From positions 1 through 64,000 of the forward strand of contig JAPKBR010000005.1 in the NCBI GenBank assembly GCA_028823345.1: a DNA stretch of 64,000 nucleotides, read 5' to 3'. The notes beneath the pieces were generated by a model. That model was not told where the DNA came from. It saw only the letters and a list, made by a program, of their open reading frames with translations, and ran no database searches. This document shows positions 45,876-54,324 of the stretch, one piece after another. Position 1 is the first letter of the stretch, and every line of letters starts with the position of its first letter. The stretch is from Planctomycetota bacterium (GTDB taxonomy: Bacteria; Planctomycetota; UBA1135; GCA-002686595). A program made the position numbers and the translations under genes.

Positions 45876-46832
45876 ATGCGACTCGTCCCCAGCATCTGGA
45901 TTCTTGCGGCCCTCTTGGGAGGCACCGCCTGCGTGGGCCCCGGCAGCTCGACTCCCGAAGCCACGTCCCTTCTCGGCCGCGAGCTCATGCGCCCCAAACT
46001 CGCCCCCGAGCGAGCGCAGCGCATGGAATCTCAATTGGCTGAGGCGCGCCGTGAGCACTCCAGTGCCCCCACCGAATCCAATGGGATCTGGGTCGGTCGG
46101 CGGCTGGCCTACCTCGGGCGCTATCGGGATGCGATCGATTGGTACAGCGGCGCTCTTGAGAGTCACCCCAATTCCTATCGCCTCTTGCGACACCGGGGGC
46201 ACCGCTGGATCACCCTGCGGGAATTTGTGCGCGCGGAAGAGGACCTCTCTGCAGCTTGGCAGAAGGCTCAAAACTATCCGGACACCATCGAGCCGGATGG
46301 AGCACCCAACGAATACAACCTGCCCCGCAGCACCGACCACACCAATATTCTCTATCACTGGGCCTTGAGCCTGCATCTGCAAGGGCGCGTGGATGAGGCC
46401 GCGGCAATCTGGACCATGTGCCTCAAGCGCTGCCAGAATCATGACATGGAAGTGGCCACGCGCTATTGGTTGGCCCATGCCCAACGTCTTGCGGGCAATT
46501 TTGGCGCCGCGACGAAAACCCTGCGGCCGGTGGAAGCCAGCTGGGTCGTACTCGAAAACCAGTCCTACCGGGACCTGTGCTTGATCATGAGCGGCCGTGG
46601 CTCCGTAGGAGAAGCCCTCGAAGCCAGTCACGATGGAATCGCCGACGCAACCGTGGCCTACGGGGTCGCGGCTTGGCGCACCCAGATGGGCGGCGATACG
46701 ACAGGTGCGCGGGCTGCCCTGGCCCTGGTGGCGGAGCGAGGAGCCTGGGCGGCATTTGGCACCATTGCGGCCGAGGCGGATCTCTACCGATTGGGGTATG
46801 GAGATCAGCCCGGCGGCGGCGAAGACCAGTAG
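45876..46832 (+). CDS. TPR-repeat lipoprotein
   Basis: 318 residues from ATG 45876. Lipobox LLGGTAC (about 13-19) predicts an anchored lipoprotein. TPR-like helices follow, for example YRDAIDWYSGALESHPNSY and GRVDEAAAIWTMCLKR. Likely a periplasmic scaffold. It is 30 bp upstream of the ABC-F gene and divergent from pyrK. Confidence 0.65.
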   Translation: MRLVPSIWILAALLGGTACVGPGSSTPEATSLLGRELMRPKLAPERAQRMESQLAEARREHSSAPTESNGIWVGRRLAYLGRYRDAIDWYSGALESHPNSYRLLRHRGHRWITLREFVRAEEDLSAAWQKAQNYPDTIEPDGAPNEYNLPRSTDHTNILYHWALSLHLQGRVDEAAAIWTMCLKRCQNHDMEVATRYWLAHAQRLAGNFGAATKTLRPVEASWVVLENQSYRDLCLIMSGRGSVGEALEASHDGIADATVAYGVAAWRTQMGGDTTGARAALALVAERGAWAAFGTIAAEADLYRLGYGDQPGGGEDQ

Positions 46833-46862
46833 ACTGCTCGGCTTCCATTCGGAGCCCCTGCA

Positions 46863-48785
46863 ATGTCCCTACTGATACTCGAAGACCTCAAAAAGCACTT
46901 TGGACCCCAAGAGGTGCTGCGCGGCACCTCCCTGGCCATCAGCCCGGGTCAAAAGGTCGGCATCGTCGGACGCAATGGTGGCGGCAAAACGACTCTCTTT
47001 CGGATGATCACTGGGGAAGAGGCGCCAGATTGGGGACGCGTGGTCATTCGCAAAGGAGCACGCATGACCTTCGTGCCCCAGCGACCGGTATTCGAGCCCC
47101 ACGAGGTGGTGCGAGCCCATGTGGAGAGCGGCTTGGATGAGGCGCGCAAAGTGGGCGCGGCCCTCGAGATCGTTGGCGAGAAAATGGGGACCGCCGAAGG
47201 GACGGAACTAGATCGTTTGATGCGGGACCACGATCGCTTGACCGGCGAGATGGAAACCCTCGACGGGTGGGACCTCGAACACAAGGTGGAAAAAGTCCTC
47301 TCGGGCATTGGCTTGGCCAAGAACCTTTGGGACAGCAAGGCCAACACCCTGTCCGGGGGTGAGAAAAACCGCGTCAGCTTGGCCCGGGCCCTGGTGGGCG
47401 GCGGCGACTTGCTCTTGCTCGACGAACCCACGAACCACCTGGACTTGGTGGGTATCGAGTGGCTCGAAAAGTACCTACGCGAAATTCACAGCGCAATCCT
47501 GGTGGTTTCCCACGACCGGCGCCTGCTGACCAACTCGGTGCAGCGCATCTTGGAACTAGAGTTCGGCCAATTGAACTCTTATCCGGGGAACTACACCAAG
47601 TATGTGGAGCTCAAGTCCGAGCGCTATGAAACGGATCTCAAGGCCTACGTGCAGCAGCGCGAAATGCTGAAGAAGGAAGAAGGCTTCATCAAAAAACACA
47701 TGGGCTCCCAGCGCACGGCCGAGGCTAAAGGGCGGCTCAAGAAGCTCGGACACATCACGCGCCTGGAACGCCCCAACCACGACGTGCGTCGTCCGGTCAT
47801 CAAGGCCCCCGAGGCCGCCCGCGGAGGCGAAAAGGTTATGGGTATTGAACACCTCAAAGCTGGCTATGGGGACAAGGTGCTGCTTTCCAACGTCAATCTG
47901 CGGCTGGGTCGCGGTCAACGCATTGGCCTGGTGGGACCCAACGGCTCGGGGAAGACAACCTTGCTGAAGATCATGGCAGGGGTGCTGTCACCCCTAGCCG
48001 GCGAAGTGGTTCGCGGGCACGGGGAAGAGTGCGCCTACTTCGATCAGGACACCAGTCACCTGCGCCCAGACAGCACCCCTTTTGGGGAAATCCTACGCCG
48101 TCATTCGAAGATGAGCGACCTGGAAATCCGCAGCCACCTGGCCCTGTTCCTGTTCCGGGGCGATGGCGTGGACAAAGTAATCACGGCCCTTTCCGGCGGC
48201 GAACGGGCACGACTAGCGTTGGCGCTCCTGGTGTTGTCAAAACCCAGTTGGCTGGCCATGGACGAACCCACCAACCACTTGGACTTGGCGGGTCGCACAG
48301 CGCTGGAAGAAATGCTGGGTGGTTTCCAAGGGGCCATCCTCTGCATCTCCCACGACCGTGAGTTCCTCGACGGTTTGACGACCCACACCTGGGAAGTGCA
48401 CGACGGCGGGGTGCTGGAATACGAAGGCAACTACAGCGCATGGCGAGCGGCCAAGCAGGCCGAGGTCGATGACGCCAGTGCCAAGAAGGTGCAAAAGGCG
48501 GCAGATACCCGCAAGCATCAAGAAGCCAAAACCCAAGCTGCAAGTCGCAAAGACAAGGGAAAGGCCAAGGGCAAAAGTCCCCGCAAGAAGTCCAATCCCT
48601 GGAAGCTTGAAAAGCTCGAGACCAAAATCATGAAGCTCGAGGGCAAACTCGAGAAGCTCAATGAAACCCTGACCACTGAAGAGGTCTACTCCAACGTCGA
48701 CAAGCTGCGCGACACCCAGTACCGCATCGCGGAAGTGGAGATGGAGTTGCAGCAGGCCAACGAGGAATGGGAGAGCTTCGCCTGA
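46863..48785 (+). CDS. ABC-F family ATPase (Uup/YdiF-like)
   Basis: 640 residues. Two ABC ATPase halves with Walker A GRNGGGKTTL and GPNGSGKTTL, signatures TLSGGEKNR and ALSGGERAR, and LLLDEPTNHLD / LAMDEPTNHLD. The linker between them is long and charged. A Lys-rich C-terminal coiled coil (about 540-635) resembles the DNA/RNA-binding tail of Uup. No membrane segment: these proteins act on ribosomes, not in transport. Confidence 0.92.
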   Translation: MSLLILEDLKKHFGPQEVLRGTSLAISPGQKVGIVGRNGGGKTTLFRMITGEEAPDWGRVVIRKGARMTFVPQRPVFEPHEVVRAHVESGLDEARKVGAALEIVGEKMGTAEGTELDRLMRDHDRLTGEMETLDGWDLEHKVEKVLSGIGLAKNLWDSKANTLSGGEKNRVSLARALVGGGDLLLLDEPTNHLDLVGIEWLEKYLREIHSAILVVSHDRRLLTNSVQRILELEFGQLNSYPGNYTKYVELKSERYETDLKAYVQQREMLKKEEGFIKKHMGSQRTAEAKGRLKKLGHITRLERPNHDVRRPVIKAPEAARGGEKVMGIEHLKAGYGDKVLLSNVNLRLGRGQRIGLVGPNGSGKTTLLKIMAGVLSPLAGEVVRGHGEECAYFDQDTSHLRPDSTPFGEILRRHSKMSDLEIRSHLALFLFRGDGVDKVITALSGGERARLALALLVLSKPSWLAMDEPTNHLDLAGRTALEEMLGGFQGAILCISHDREFLDGLTTHTWEVHDGGVLEYEGNYSAWRAAKQAEVDDASAKKVQKAADTRKHQEAKTQAASRKDKGKAKGKSPRKKSNPWKLEKLETKIMKLEGKLEKLNETLTTEEVYSNVDKLRDTQYRIAEVEMELQQANEEWESFA

Positions 48786-48947
48786 GGGCTTGGGGCGGCT
48801 GACCCGGCCGCACCTTTCGCCACTTTTGGCCCCGCAAGCGTGGGCCCCCACCTCGCCCGGGCTGTATCCTCATCATCGGTCCAGCCCAACCAGCTCCTTC
48901 CGCCGACCATCCCTGCGATCCAAGCCGCCCCGGCGCACCAGACCAGC

Positions 48948-50648
48948 ATGCAAGCCTTCACCGATGCGATTCTCACCGCCCTTGCGGCGGAAACGGGCCT
49001 AGCCCGGGACGATCTGAACCTCGAGACTCCGCGTAATCCGGAACTCGGAGACTTCGCCTTCCCCTGCTTCCCCCTGGCAAAAACCCTGCGCAAGGCACCG
49101 CCAATCATCGCCCAAGGACTCGCCGAGGGTCTGACCCAACGCCTCGAAGGCATCGAAGTTCAAGCTACGGGCCCCTACCTGAATTTCCGCATCGACCGGC
49201 CAAGCCTGGCCAAGAGCGTGATCGAGTCCATCCTGGCCGCAGGCGCGACCTATGGTCACTCCAACCAGGGCGCGGGCAAGACGATTGTCATCGATCTCTC
49301 CTCCCCGAACATCGCCAAGCCCATGAGCGTCGGACACCTGCGCTCCACGGTGATCGGCGCAGCAATCCAGCGCCTTCACGATGCCCTCGGCTACACCACC
49401 GTGGGCATCAACCACATCGGAGACTGGGGCAGCCAATTCGGCAAGTTGGTCGCGGCCTTGGACCGCTGGGGCGGAGACGTGGATCTAGATAACGACCCCA
49501 TTCCCACCCTGCTGAAACTCTATGTGCGCTATCACGAGGAAGAGGAAGGGGATCCGAGCCTCAAAGAGGCCGCTGCCGAAGCCTTCCGTGAGCTAGAAAG
49601 TGGTGTAGATGGTCCCGTACGCGCTGTTTGGCGCAAGATGACAACACTGTCCCTCAAGGAATTCGACCGGGTCTACAAGCGCCTTGGGGTCACCTTCAAC
49701 GAGGTGCGAGGGGAAGCGTTCTACGAGACATACCTGGAACCAACCGTCCAACGTATTGTGGACAGCGGCATCACCGAAGTATCCGAAGGGGCGCTAGTGG
49801 TCAGCCTGAAACAGTTCGGCGAAAACCTGCCTCCCTGCATTCTGCGCAAGACCGACGGCACAACCCTCTATGCCACGCGGGATTTGGCCGCGGTCTTCCA
49901 TCGCTGGGAGCTCTACTCCTTCGAGCGCTGCCTTTATGTGGTTGGCGGCGACCAGCGACTGCACTTCCGCCAGCTCAAGCATGTGCTCGACCGCATGGGA
50001 CTCGATTGGGAGCCGCGTATGGAGCACATCGACTTTGGCATGGTGCGCCTGCCGGAGGGCAAAATGAGCACCCGCGCCGGCAAGGTGGTATTCCTGCAGG
50101 ACGTGCTCGACGAGGCCTCCCGCCGAGCGACCGAAATCATCATGGAGAAGAACGCCGATCTGCCGGACCCCCAAGCGGTGGGAGAAATGGTCGGCGTAGG
50201 CGCGGTGGTCTTCAACGATCTCAAGCGCGAACGAGTCAAGGACATCGCCTTCACCTGGGAAGAGGTACTGGCATTCGAGGGCGACACGGGACCCTATGTA
50301 CAGTACACCCACGCGCGATTGGCCTCCATTAGACGCAAGGTCGAGGCAGCCGGGGAAGGCTCGGGACAATGCGACTTTGCAGCAGTGGCCGAAGAATCAA
50401 CCCTGATCCTGGAACTGGGACGCTTCCCTGCGGTGCTGGTGCGGGCGGCGGCGGACGCGGAGCCGAGCCTACTCACCCAGTATCTCCTGGGCCTCTGCCG
50501 CATGATTAACTCCTGGGTCGCCCGAAGTCGCGTTCTGGGGCAAGAGGCGGGGGTAACCAGCGCTCGTTTAGCCCTCGCAAACAGCTGTAAAGCAGTTGTG
50601 GGCAATGGATTAGGTCTTTTGGGCGTTCCTGCCCCCGAAGAAATGTAA
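48948..50648 (+). CDS. argS: Arginyl-tRNA synthetase
   Basis: 566 residues from ATG 48948; the open frame upstream encodes an unlikely extension. Class I synthetase with an additional N-terminal domain, the HIGH-like motif SVGHLRST, the segment NHIGDWGSQFGKL, and the KMSKS-like EGKMSTRAG. The C-terminal anticodon-binding helices end in LLGVPAPEEM. Charges tRNA-Arg. Confidence 0.97.
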   Translation: MQAFTDAILTALAAETGLARDDLNLETPRNPELGDFAFPCFPLAKTLRKAPPIIAQGLAEGLTQRLEGIEVQATGPYLNFRIDRPSLAKSVIESILAAGATYGHSNQGAGKTIVIDLSSPNIAKPMSVGHLRSTVIGAAIQRLHDALGYTTVGINHIGDWGSQFGKLVAALDRWGGDVDLDNDPIPTLLKLYVRYHEEEEGDPSLKEAAAEAFRELESGVDGPVRAVWRKMTTLSLKEFDRVYKRLGVTFNEVRGEAFYETYLEPTVQRIVDSGITEVSEGALVVSLKQFGENLPPCILRKTDGTTLYATRDLAAVFHRWELYSFERCLYVVGGDQRLHFRQLKHVLDRMGLDWEPRMEHIDFGMVRLPEGKMSTRAGKVVFLQDVLDEASRRATEIIMEKNADLPDPQAVGEMVGVGAVVFNDLKRERVKDIAFTWEEVLAFEGDTGPYVQYTHARLASIRRKVEAAGEGSGQCDFAAVAEESTLILELGRFPAVLVRAAADAEPSLLTQYLLGLCRMINSWVARSRVLGQEAGVTSARLALANSCKAVVGNGLGLLGVPAPEEM

Positions 50649-50751
50649 AGGCCGGGCTCAAGGCTCGCCCGCTTGCCTCCGATGAGAGAAGGTGGCCCCG
50701 TCTACTTACGGACGATGCCGGCCCCCTTTTTCTACCTGAAACGCTGATACC

Positions 50752-51255
50752 TTGATCGACCCCCTGATCCGCGATGTGCCCGATTTCCCGAAGCCGGGAA
50801 TCATATACAAGGACATCACGCCCCTGCTGAAAGATGCAGCCGGCCTCTCGGCCTCCATCCATGACATGGCCAAGATGGTGGACCCCGCTTCCTATGATTT
50901 GGTCTGCGGCATCGAATCCCGTGGTTTCATCTTTGGAACTGCCCTGGCGGTGCACGTCAACAAGGGCTTCATCCCGATTCGCAAACCTGGGAAACTGCCC
51001 TGCGAGACCGCTTCTGAGAGCTATGAGCTCGAATATGGCACGGACACAATCGAAATCCACCTAGACGCTGCTGAAGGACAGCGAGTCCTGATGGTGGATG
51101 ACCTACTTGCTACAGGCGGAACCATGGAAGCCAGTCTGAAGCTGATTCGGCGAGTTGGGGGAATCCCCGTAGCCTGCGCCTTCGCCATCGAGCTGGGCTT
51201 CTTGGAAGGGGCTGCAAGATTGGACGTGCCCTGCCACGCTTTGAAGAAATACTAA
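50752..51255 (+). CDS. apt: Adenine phosphoribosyltransferase
   Basis: 167 residues, TTG start. Salvages adenine to AMP. The PRPP-binding motif VLMVDDLLATGGT and the N-terminal segment DFPKPGIIYKDITPLL are diagnostic; GIESRGFIFG is also conserved. No ATG lies near the expected N-terminus, so the TTG at 50752 is well supported. Confidence 0.95.
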   Translation: MIDPLIRDVPDFPKPGIIYKDITPLLKDAAGLSASIHDMAKMVDPASYDLVCGIESRGFIFGTALAVHVNKGFIPIRKPGKLPCETASESYELEYGTDTIEIHLDAAEGQRVLMVDDLLATGGTMEASLKLIRRVGGIPVACAFAIELGFLEGAARLDVPCHALKKY

Positions 51256-51309
51256 GGGGCTAAACCCCAAGAACTGAGGGAGAGACCGAAAGGAAAGAGA
51301 GAGACAATC

Positions 51310-52230
51310 ATGAGCGCAACCAACACCAAAACGAAATTCACCACCCAAGGCAACCGCACAATTCCCGTGCCCAAGCCGCCCCTGTCACCCAAGGCCAAAG
51401 CCACGGCCATGAAGAAAGCCAAGGCCATCCTCAAGGGTTCGATCGAAGAGGTCGTCACCGAGGACCTTTGGGACCTTTATAGCTGCGCCCGGGAGACCGA
51501 GAACAAGACTGACCTCGAGCGTGTCCGCAACGTACTGATGGAGCGTCACTACCCGCTGGTCAAGTACATCGCCGAGCGCCTGCTGCAAACCCTGCCGAAA
51601 TCCATCGAAGCGGACGATCTGATCTCCGCTGGCCTCTTTGGTCTGATGGATGCGATTCGCGGCTTCGACCCGGACCGTGGCATTAAGTTCAAGACCTATT
51701 GCACCACCCGTATCCGCGGCTCGATCCTAGACCAGCTGCGCTCCCAGGACTGGGTGCCCCGCTTGGTGCGCCTCAAGGCCAGCAAGATCGACAAGACCCT
51801 TCAACGCCTGACTGGCGAATACGGCCGCGAACCGACCCACGCGGAATTGGCCGAGGCTCTGGAGATGAACCACACGGAGTTGGCCATCGAGATTGGCAAG
51901 GCCACCGCCAAGTCCATGTACTCGCTCTCGGATCGCTGGGAAGACCAGAACGAAGAGAGCTCCATGGAGAAAATGGATGTGCTCGAGGACAAGACTTCCA
52001 TCGACCCCATGGGCGAGATCAAGAAGGATGACCTGATGCGCTATATGACGCGCTCACTCACCCACAAGGAACGCTTTATCGTCGAACAGTATTACCGCGT
52101 GGGCCACACCATGCGCGAAATCGGCGAGATGCTCTCCCTGACCGAAAGCCGCGTCTGCCAAATTCACAGCAATGTGATGAGCCGCCTGAAGGGGCTCTTG
52201 GAAGGCAAGACGAATACGCTGCTAGGGTAG
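51310..52230 (+). CDS. FliA/WhiG-type RNA polymerase sigma factor
   Basis: 306 residues. Region 2 is visible in DDLISAGLFGLMDAIRGFDP and FKTYCTTRIRGSILDQLRS, region 3 in REPTHAELAEALEM, and region 4 in TMREIGEMLSLTESRVCQIHSN. This matches sigma-28/WhiG group factors. An N-terminal basic extension of about 45 residues is unusual. RBS GAAAGGAAAG precedes the ATG. No flagellar or chemotaxis gene is in the window, so its regulon may be non-flagellar. A strong terminator follows. Confidence 0.9.
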   Translation: MSATNTKTKFTTQGNRTIPVPKPPLSPKAKATAMKKAKAILKGSIEEVVTEDLWDLYSCARETENKTDLERVRNVLMERHYPLVKYIAERLLQTLPKSIEADDLISAGLFGLMDAIRGFDPDRGIKFKTYCTTRIRGSILDQLRSQDWVPRLVRLKASKIDKTLQRLTGEYGREPTHAELAEALEMNHTELAIEIGKATAKSMYSLSDRWEDQNEESSMEKMDVLEDKTSIDPMGEIKKDDLMRYMTRSLTHKERFIVEQYYRVGHTMREIGEMLSLTESRVCQIHSNVMSRLKGLLEGKTNTLLG

Positions 52231-52258
52231 TCACTCACGAAGCTACTAGAACGAACGA

Positions 52259-52284
52259 AGCGCCCCGCACTGCGGGGCGCTTTC
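52259..52284 (+). terminator. Intrinsic terminator after the sigma factor gene
   Basis: Perfect 11-bp arms AGCGCCCCGCA / TGCGGGGCGCT with a one-base centre, followed by a short T-tract (the last T of the arm plus TTC), 29 bp past the stop. Confidence 0.85.
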
Positions 52285-52370
52285 ATAGGGACAGTCCATC
52301 GGCTGGGTTTCTATCGAATGTGGCGGATCTGTATCTGGTACCGTACCCCCAATACCTGCTACCAAACCTC

Positions 52371-52389
52371 CTTAGGCTGTCGGCCTAAG
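52371..52389. other. Hairpin upstream of the GT39-like gene
   Basis: Perfect 7-bp arms CTTAGGC / GCCTAAG around a 5-base loop lie about 28 bp upstream of the start at 52418. No T-run follows. It could sit in the 5' leader of that gene. Confidence 0.3.
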
Positions 52390-52417
52390 CGTCCCGCTTC
52401 TCGGGCGTTGCTACCCC

Positions 52418-53812
52418 ATGATCCAAAACCGTCTCTTCCGCCTCGTCCTCCTGGTCAGCTTGATCAAGTTGATCGGGGCGGCCTTTTGGCCCGTGAGCGG
52501 GGAAGAGGCCCTTCTTTGGGCTGACGGACAGAGCGGCGCGCCCCTCGCCCAAGCAGATGCGTTCAGCGCATTCATCGCTCGGCTGGTGGTAGACACCGGG
52601 CCACTGCAGTTGCTCATGCTGCGTCTGCCGGGGATCTTGGCCACGACGATCGTCCTTTTGCCCTTGGTCGCTTTGGCCAAAATGCTGGGGAGAAACCGGC
52701 ACGTTGCCTGTAACACTTGGCTGGCGCTGCAGTTCCTGCCAGGCGTGCTGTTGGGTTCCTTGGGCTGGAACCGGGAAGCGCTTTTGGTGTTGGTTTGGGT
52801 GAGTGCTGCGGCGGCCGGATTGGCGGGGGCGCGCGGCTCCAGGTCGGGCGCAACATTGCTGGGGTGGATTTCAGGCTTGTCATTTCTGATTCATCCCCTT
52901 GCACCCTTGAGTGCTGCCTGCGCCTTGGCTTGGCCCATGGAGAAAGACGGTTCGACTCCCCCAGCCGCGCGCTGGCGTGTGCTCCAGGGATTACTGCCAG
53001 CAGTCTTGCTAGTGGGCTTGATTGATGGAGAAGCGAGTTTAGAAAGGGTACTCCACTTCAGCTCGTCCCTGGAAATAGGCCTCAACGTCTCGGCTCTGGG
53101 GTTTTTCGCCATCGATGGTTTGATGTGGACCGGCTTCGCTTTCCTGCTCCTGATCATGCGCAGTTGGAGTGAGTTACGGCGCAAACAGGTCCAAGGCGCG
53201 GCGACCCTGCGCTTGGCTGCGGTGGCGCCACTGATCGTGCTTTTCTATTTGGGGTGCCAAGGTCCAGTGGATGGACGGCTAGCCCTCGGTCCCCTGATCG
53301 TGGCATTCCTGCCAGGTTTGCTGAGCCCGGACTTGCCCACATCGCTTCGGCGTAAGTTGACACGAGTATCAGGGACGGTTGCTCTAGGATTGATGGGAGT
53401 AATATTGACCGCCACATGGTTGCCCGCGGTGGGAGTGCCCCTGGCGGAGCTAGCGCCCAGGTGGATTGAACGCAGCCCAGCAGCACGGCCCACGACGCGG
53501 GTCATGCTGACCGATTTGAGGAAGAGAGTTTCAGAGGGCACCCCCATCGCCGGCAACGATCCTCTTCAGGCAGCCATGTTCAGTTTCTTGGAGCCCTTCT
53601 TCGGGCCCCCCATCGACTTTGAATGGACACGTCCCCTGCCGGCGACGGTACTCCTACTGCTCGACCGACCGGATTACCTTCCGGCAACGACCGGACCCTA
53701 CTCCACAGCCGAAATACTGCCCTCAGTCAGGGTCAAGGTCCAGGGCCGCGAGGACCAGATACTTATAATTGCTCTGGCTCGGGACCCCCAGATCACCTCA
53801 CCAGAACCATGA
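52418..53812 (+). CDS. GT39/ArnT-like membrane protein
   Basis: 464 residues, roughly ten helices. The first loop EEALLWADGQSGAPLAQ followed by LRLPGILA parallels the PMT_2/ArnT pattern (DEAYYW...RLPS), with Glu replacing the first Asp. The usual D-x-P-P segment is missing. Likely a GT-C-fold protein acting on polyprenyl-linked sugars, with activity uncertain. It has no coupled neighbour. Confidence 0.5.
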   Translation: MIQNRLFRLVLLVSLIKLIGAAFWPVSGEEALLWADGQSGAPLAQADAFSAFIARLVVDTGPLQLLMLRLPGILATTIVLLPLVALAKMLGRNRHVACNTWLALQFLPGVLLGSLGWNREALLVLVWVSAAAAGLAGARGSRSGATLLGWISGLSFLIHPLAPLSAACALAWPMEKDGSTPPAARWRVLQGLLPAVLLVGLIDGEASLERVLHFSSSLEIGLNVSALGFFAIDGLMWTGFAFLLLIMRSWSELRRKQVQGAATLRLAAVAPLIVLFYLGCQGPVDGRLALGPLIVAFLPGLLSPDLPTSLRRKLTRVSGTVALGLMGVILTATWLPAVGVPLAELAPRWIERSPAARPTTRVMLTDLRKRVSEGTPIAGNDPLQAAMFSFLEPFFGPPIDFEWTRPLPATVLLLLDRPDYLPATTGPYSTAEILPSVRVKVQGREDQILIIALARDPQITSPEP

Positions 53813-54324
53813 AATGGAAGTCCTCTTCGGCTGCGCTTTGATGGCAAGGGTCGAGCGGATTCAAAGGGCGCCATTTGCTGAATCCAGGGGATGAGCCCGT
53901 AGCCCGGAGCGAGGGATTGGGCGAAGAATGGGGGCCAACGCACAGGCCAAGATTGAGCGCAGCCGCAGCCTCCCCCGCACTCTGTTCCGCCTACGCGCGG
54001 TGATCGCCGCCGTCCTCCTGGCAGCCTTCTCGGTCCTCCTGACCAAGCGCGCTCCCGAGGAACTGCCGGCTGCGTAAGGGGCGGAGCGGCGAGGCATGAC
54101 CACATATGTTGCCATTGGTAAGAAAAATAAGTCCGTTGTCCGCCTTGCCATAAGCCCTTAGGGGTTTATCTGTACCCCATGTGCACTGAGTTTGCATGGG
54201 TTAGGTTTGAGCCGGTTCGAGGCGATGTTCCCTTCCCAAAAAGTTGTGTGGAAGACAAGCGTTGCCGGTGTTGCAAGGAAATTTGTTGTTAGCGAATGTT
54301 CTCTAAGTGACCTAGCCTTTGCAT
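53813..54324. other. 512-bp intergenic stretch
   Basis: Apart from the possible 49-residue membrane peptide (53928-54077) no gene is supported. From about 54080 the sequence is less GC-rich than its flanks and probably holds the promoter and leader of the M43 protease. Confidence 0.5.
53928..54077 (+). CDS. Possible 49-residue single-helix membrane peptide
   Basis: A short ATG-to-TAA frame. A basic N-terminus (KIERSRSLPRTLFRLR) is followed by one hydrophobic helix (AVIAAVLLAAFSVLL) and a short charged tail. This positive-inside layout fits a small membrane protein. GAGGG lies upstream, although spacing is long. No family recognised; chance cannot be excluded in GC-rich DNA. Confidence 0.35.
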   Translation: MGANAQAKIERSRSLPRTLFRLRAVIAAVLLAAFSVLLTKRAPEELPAA

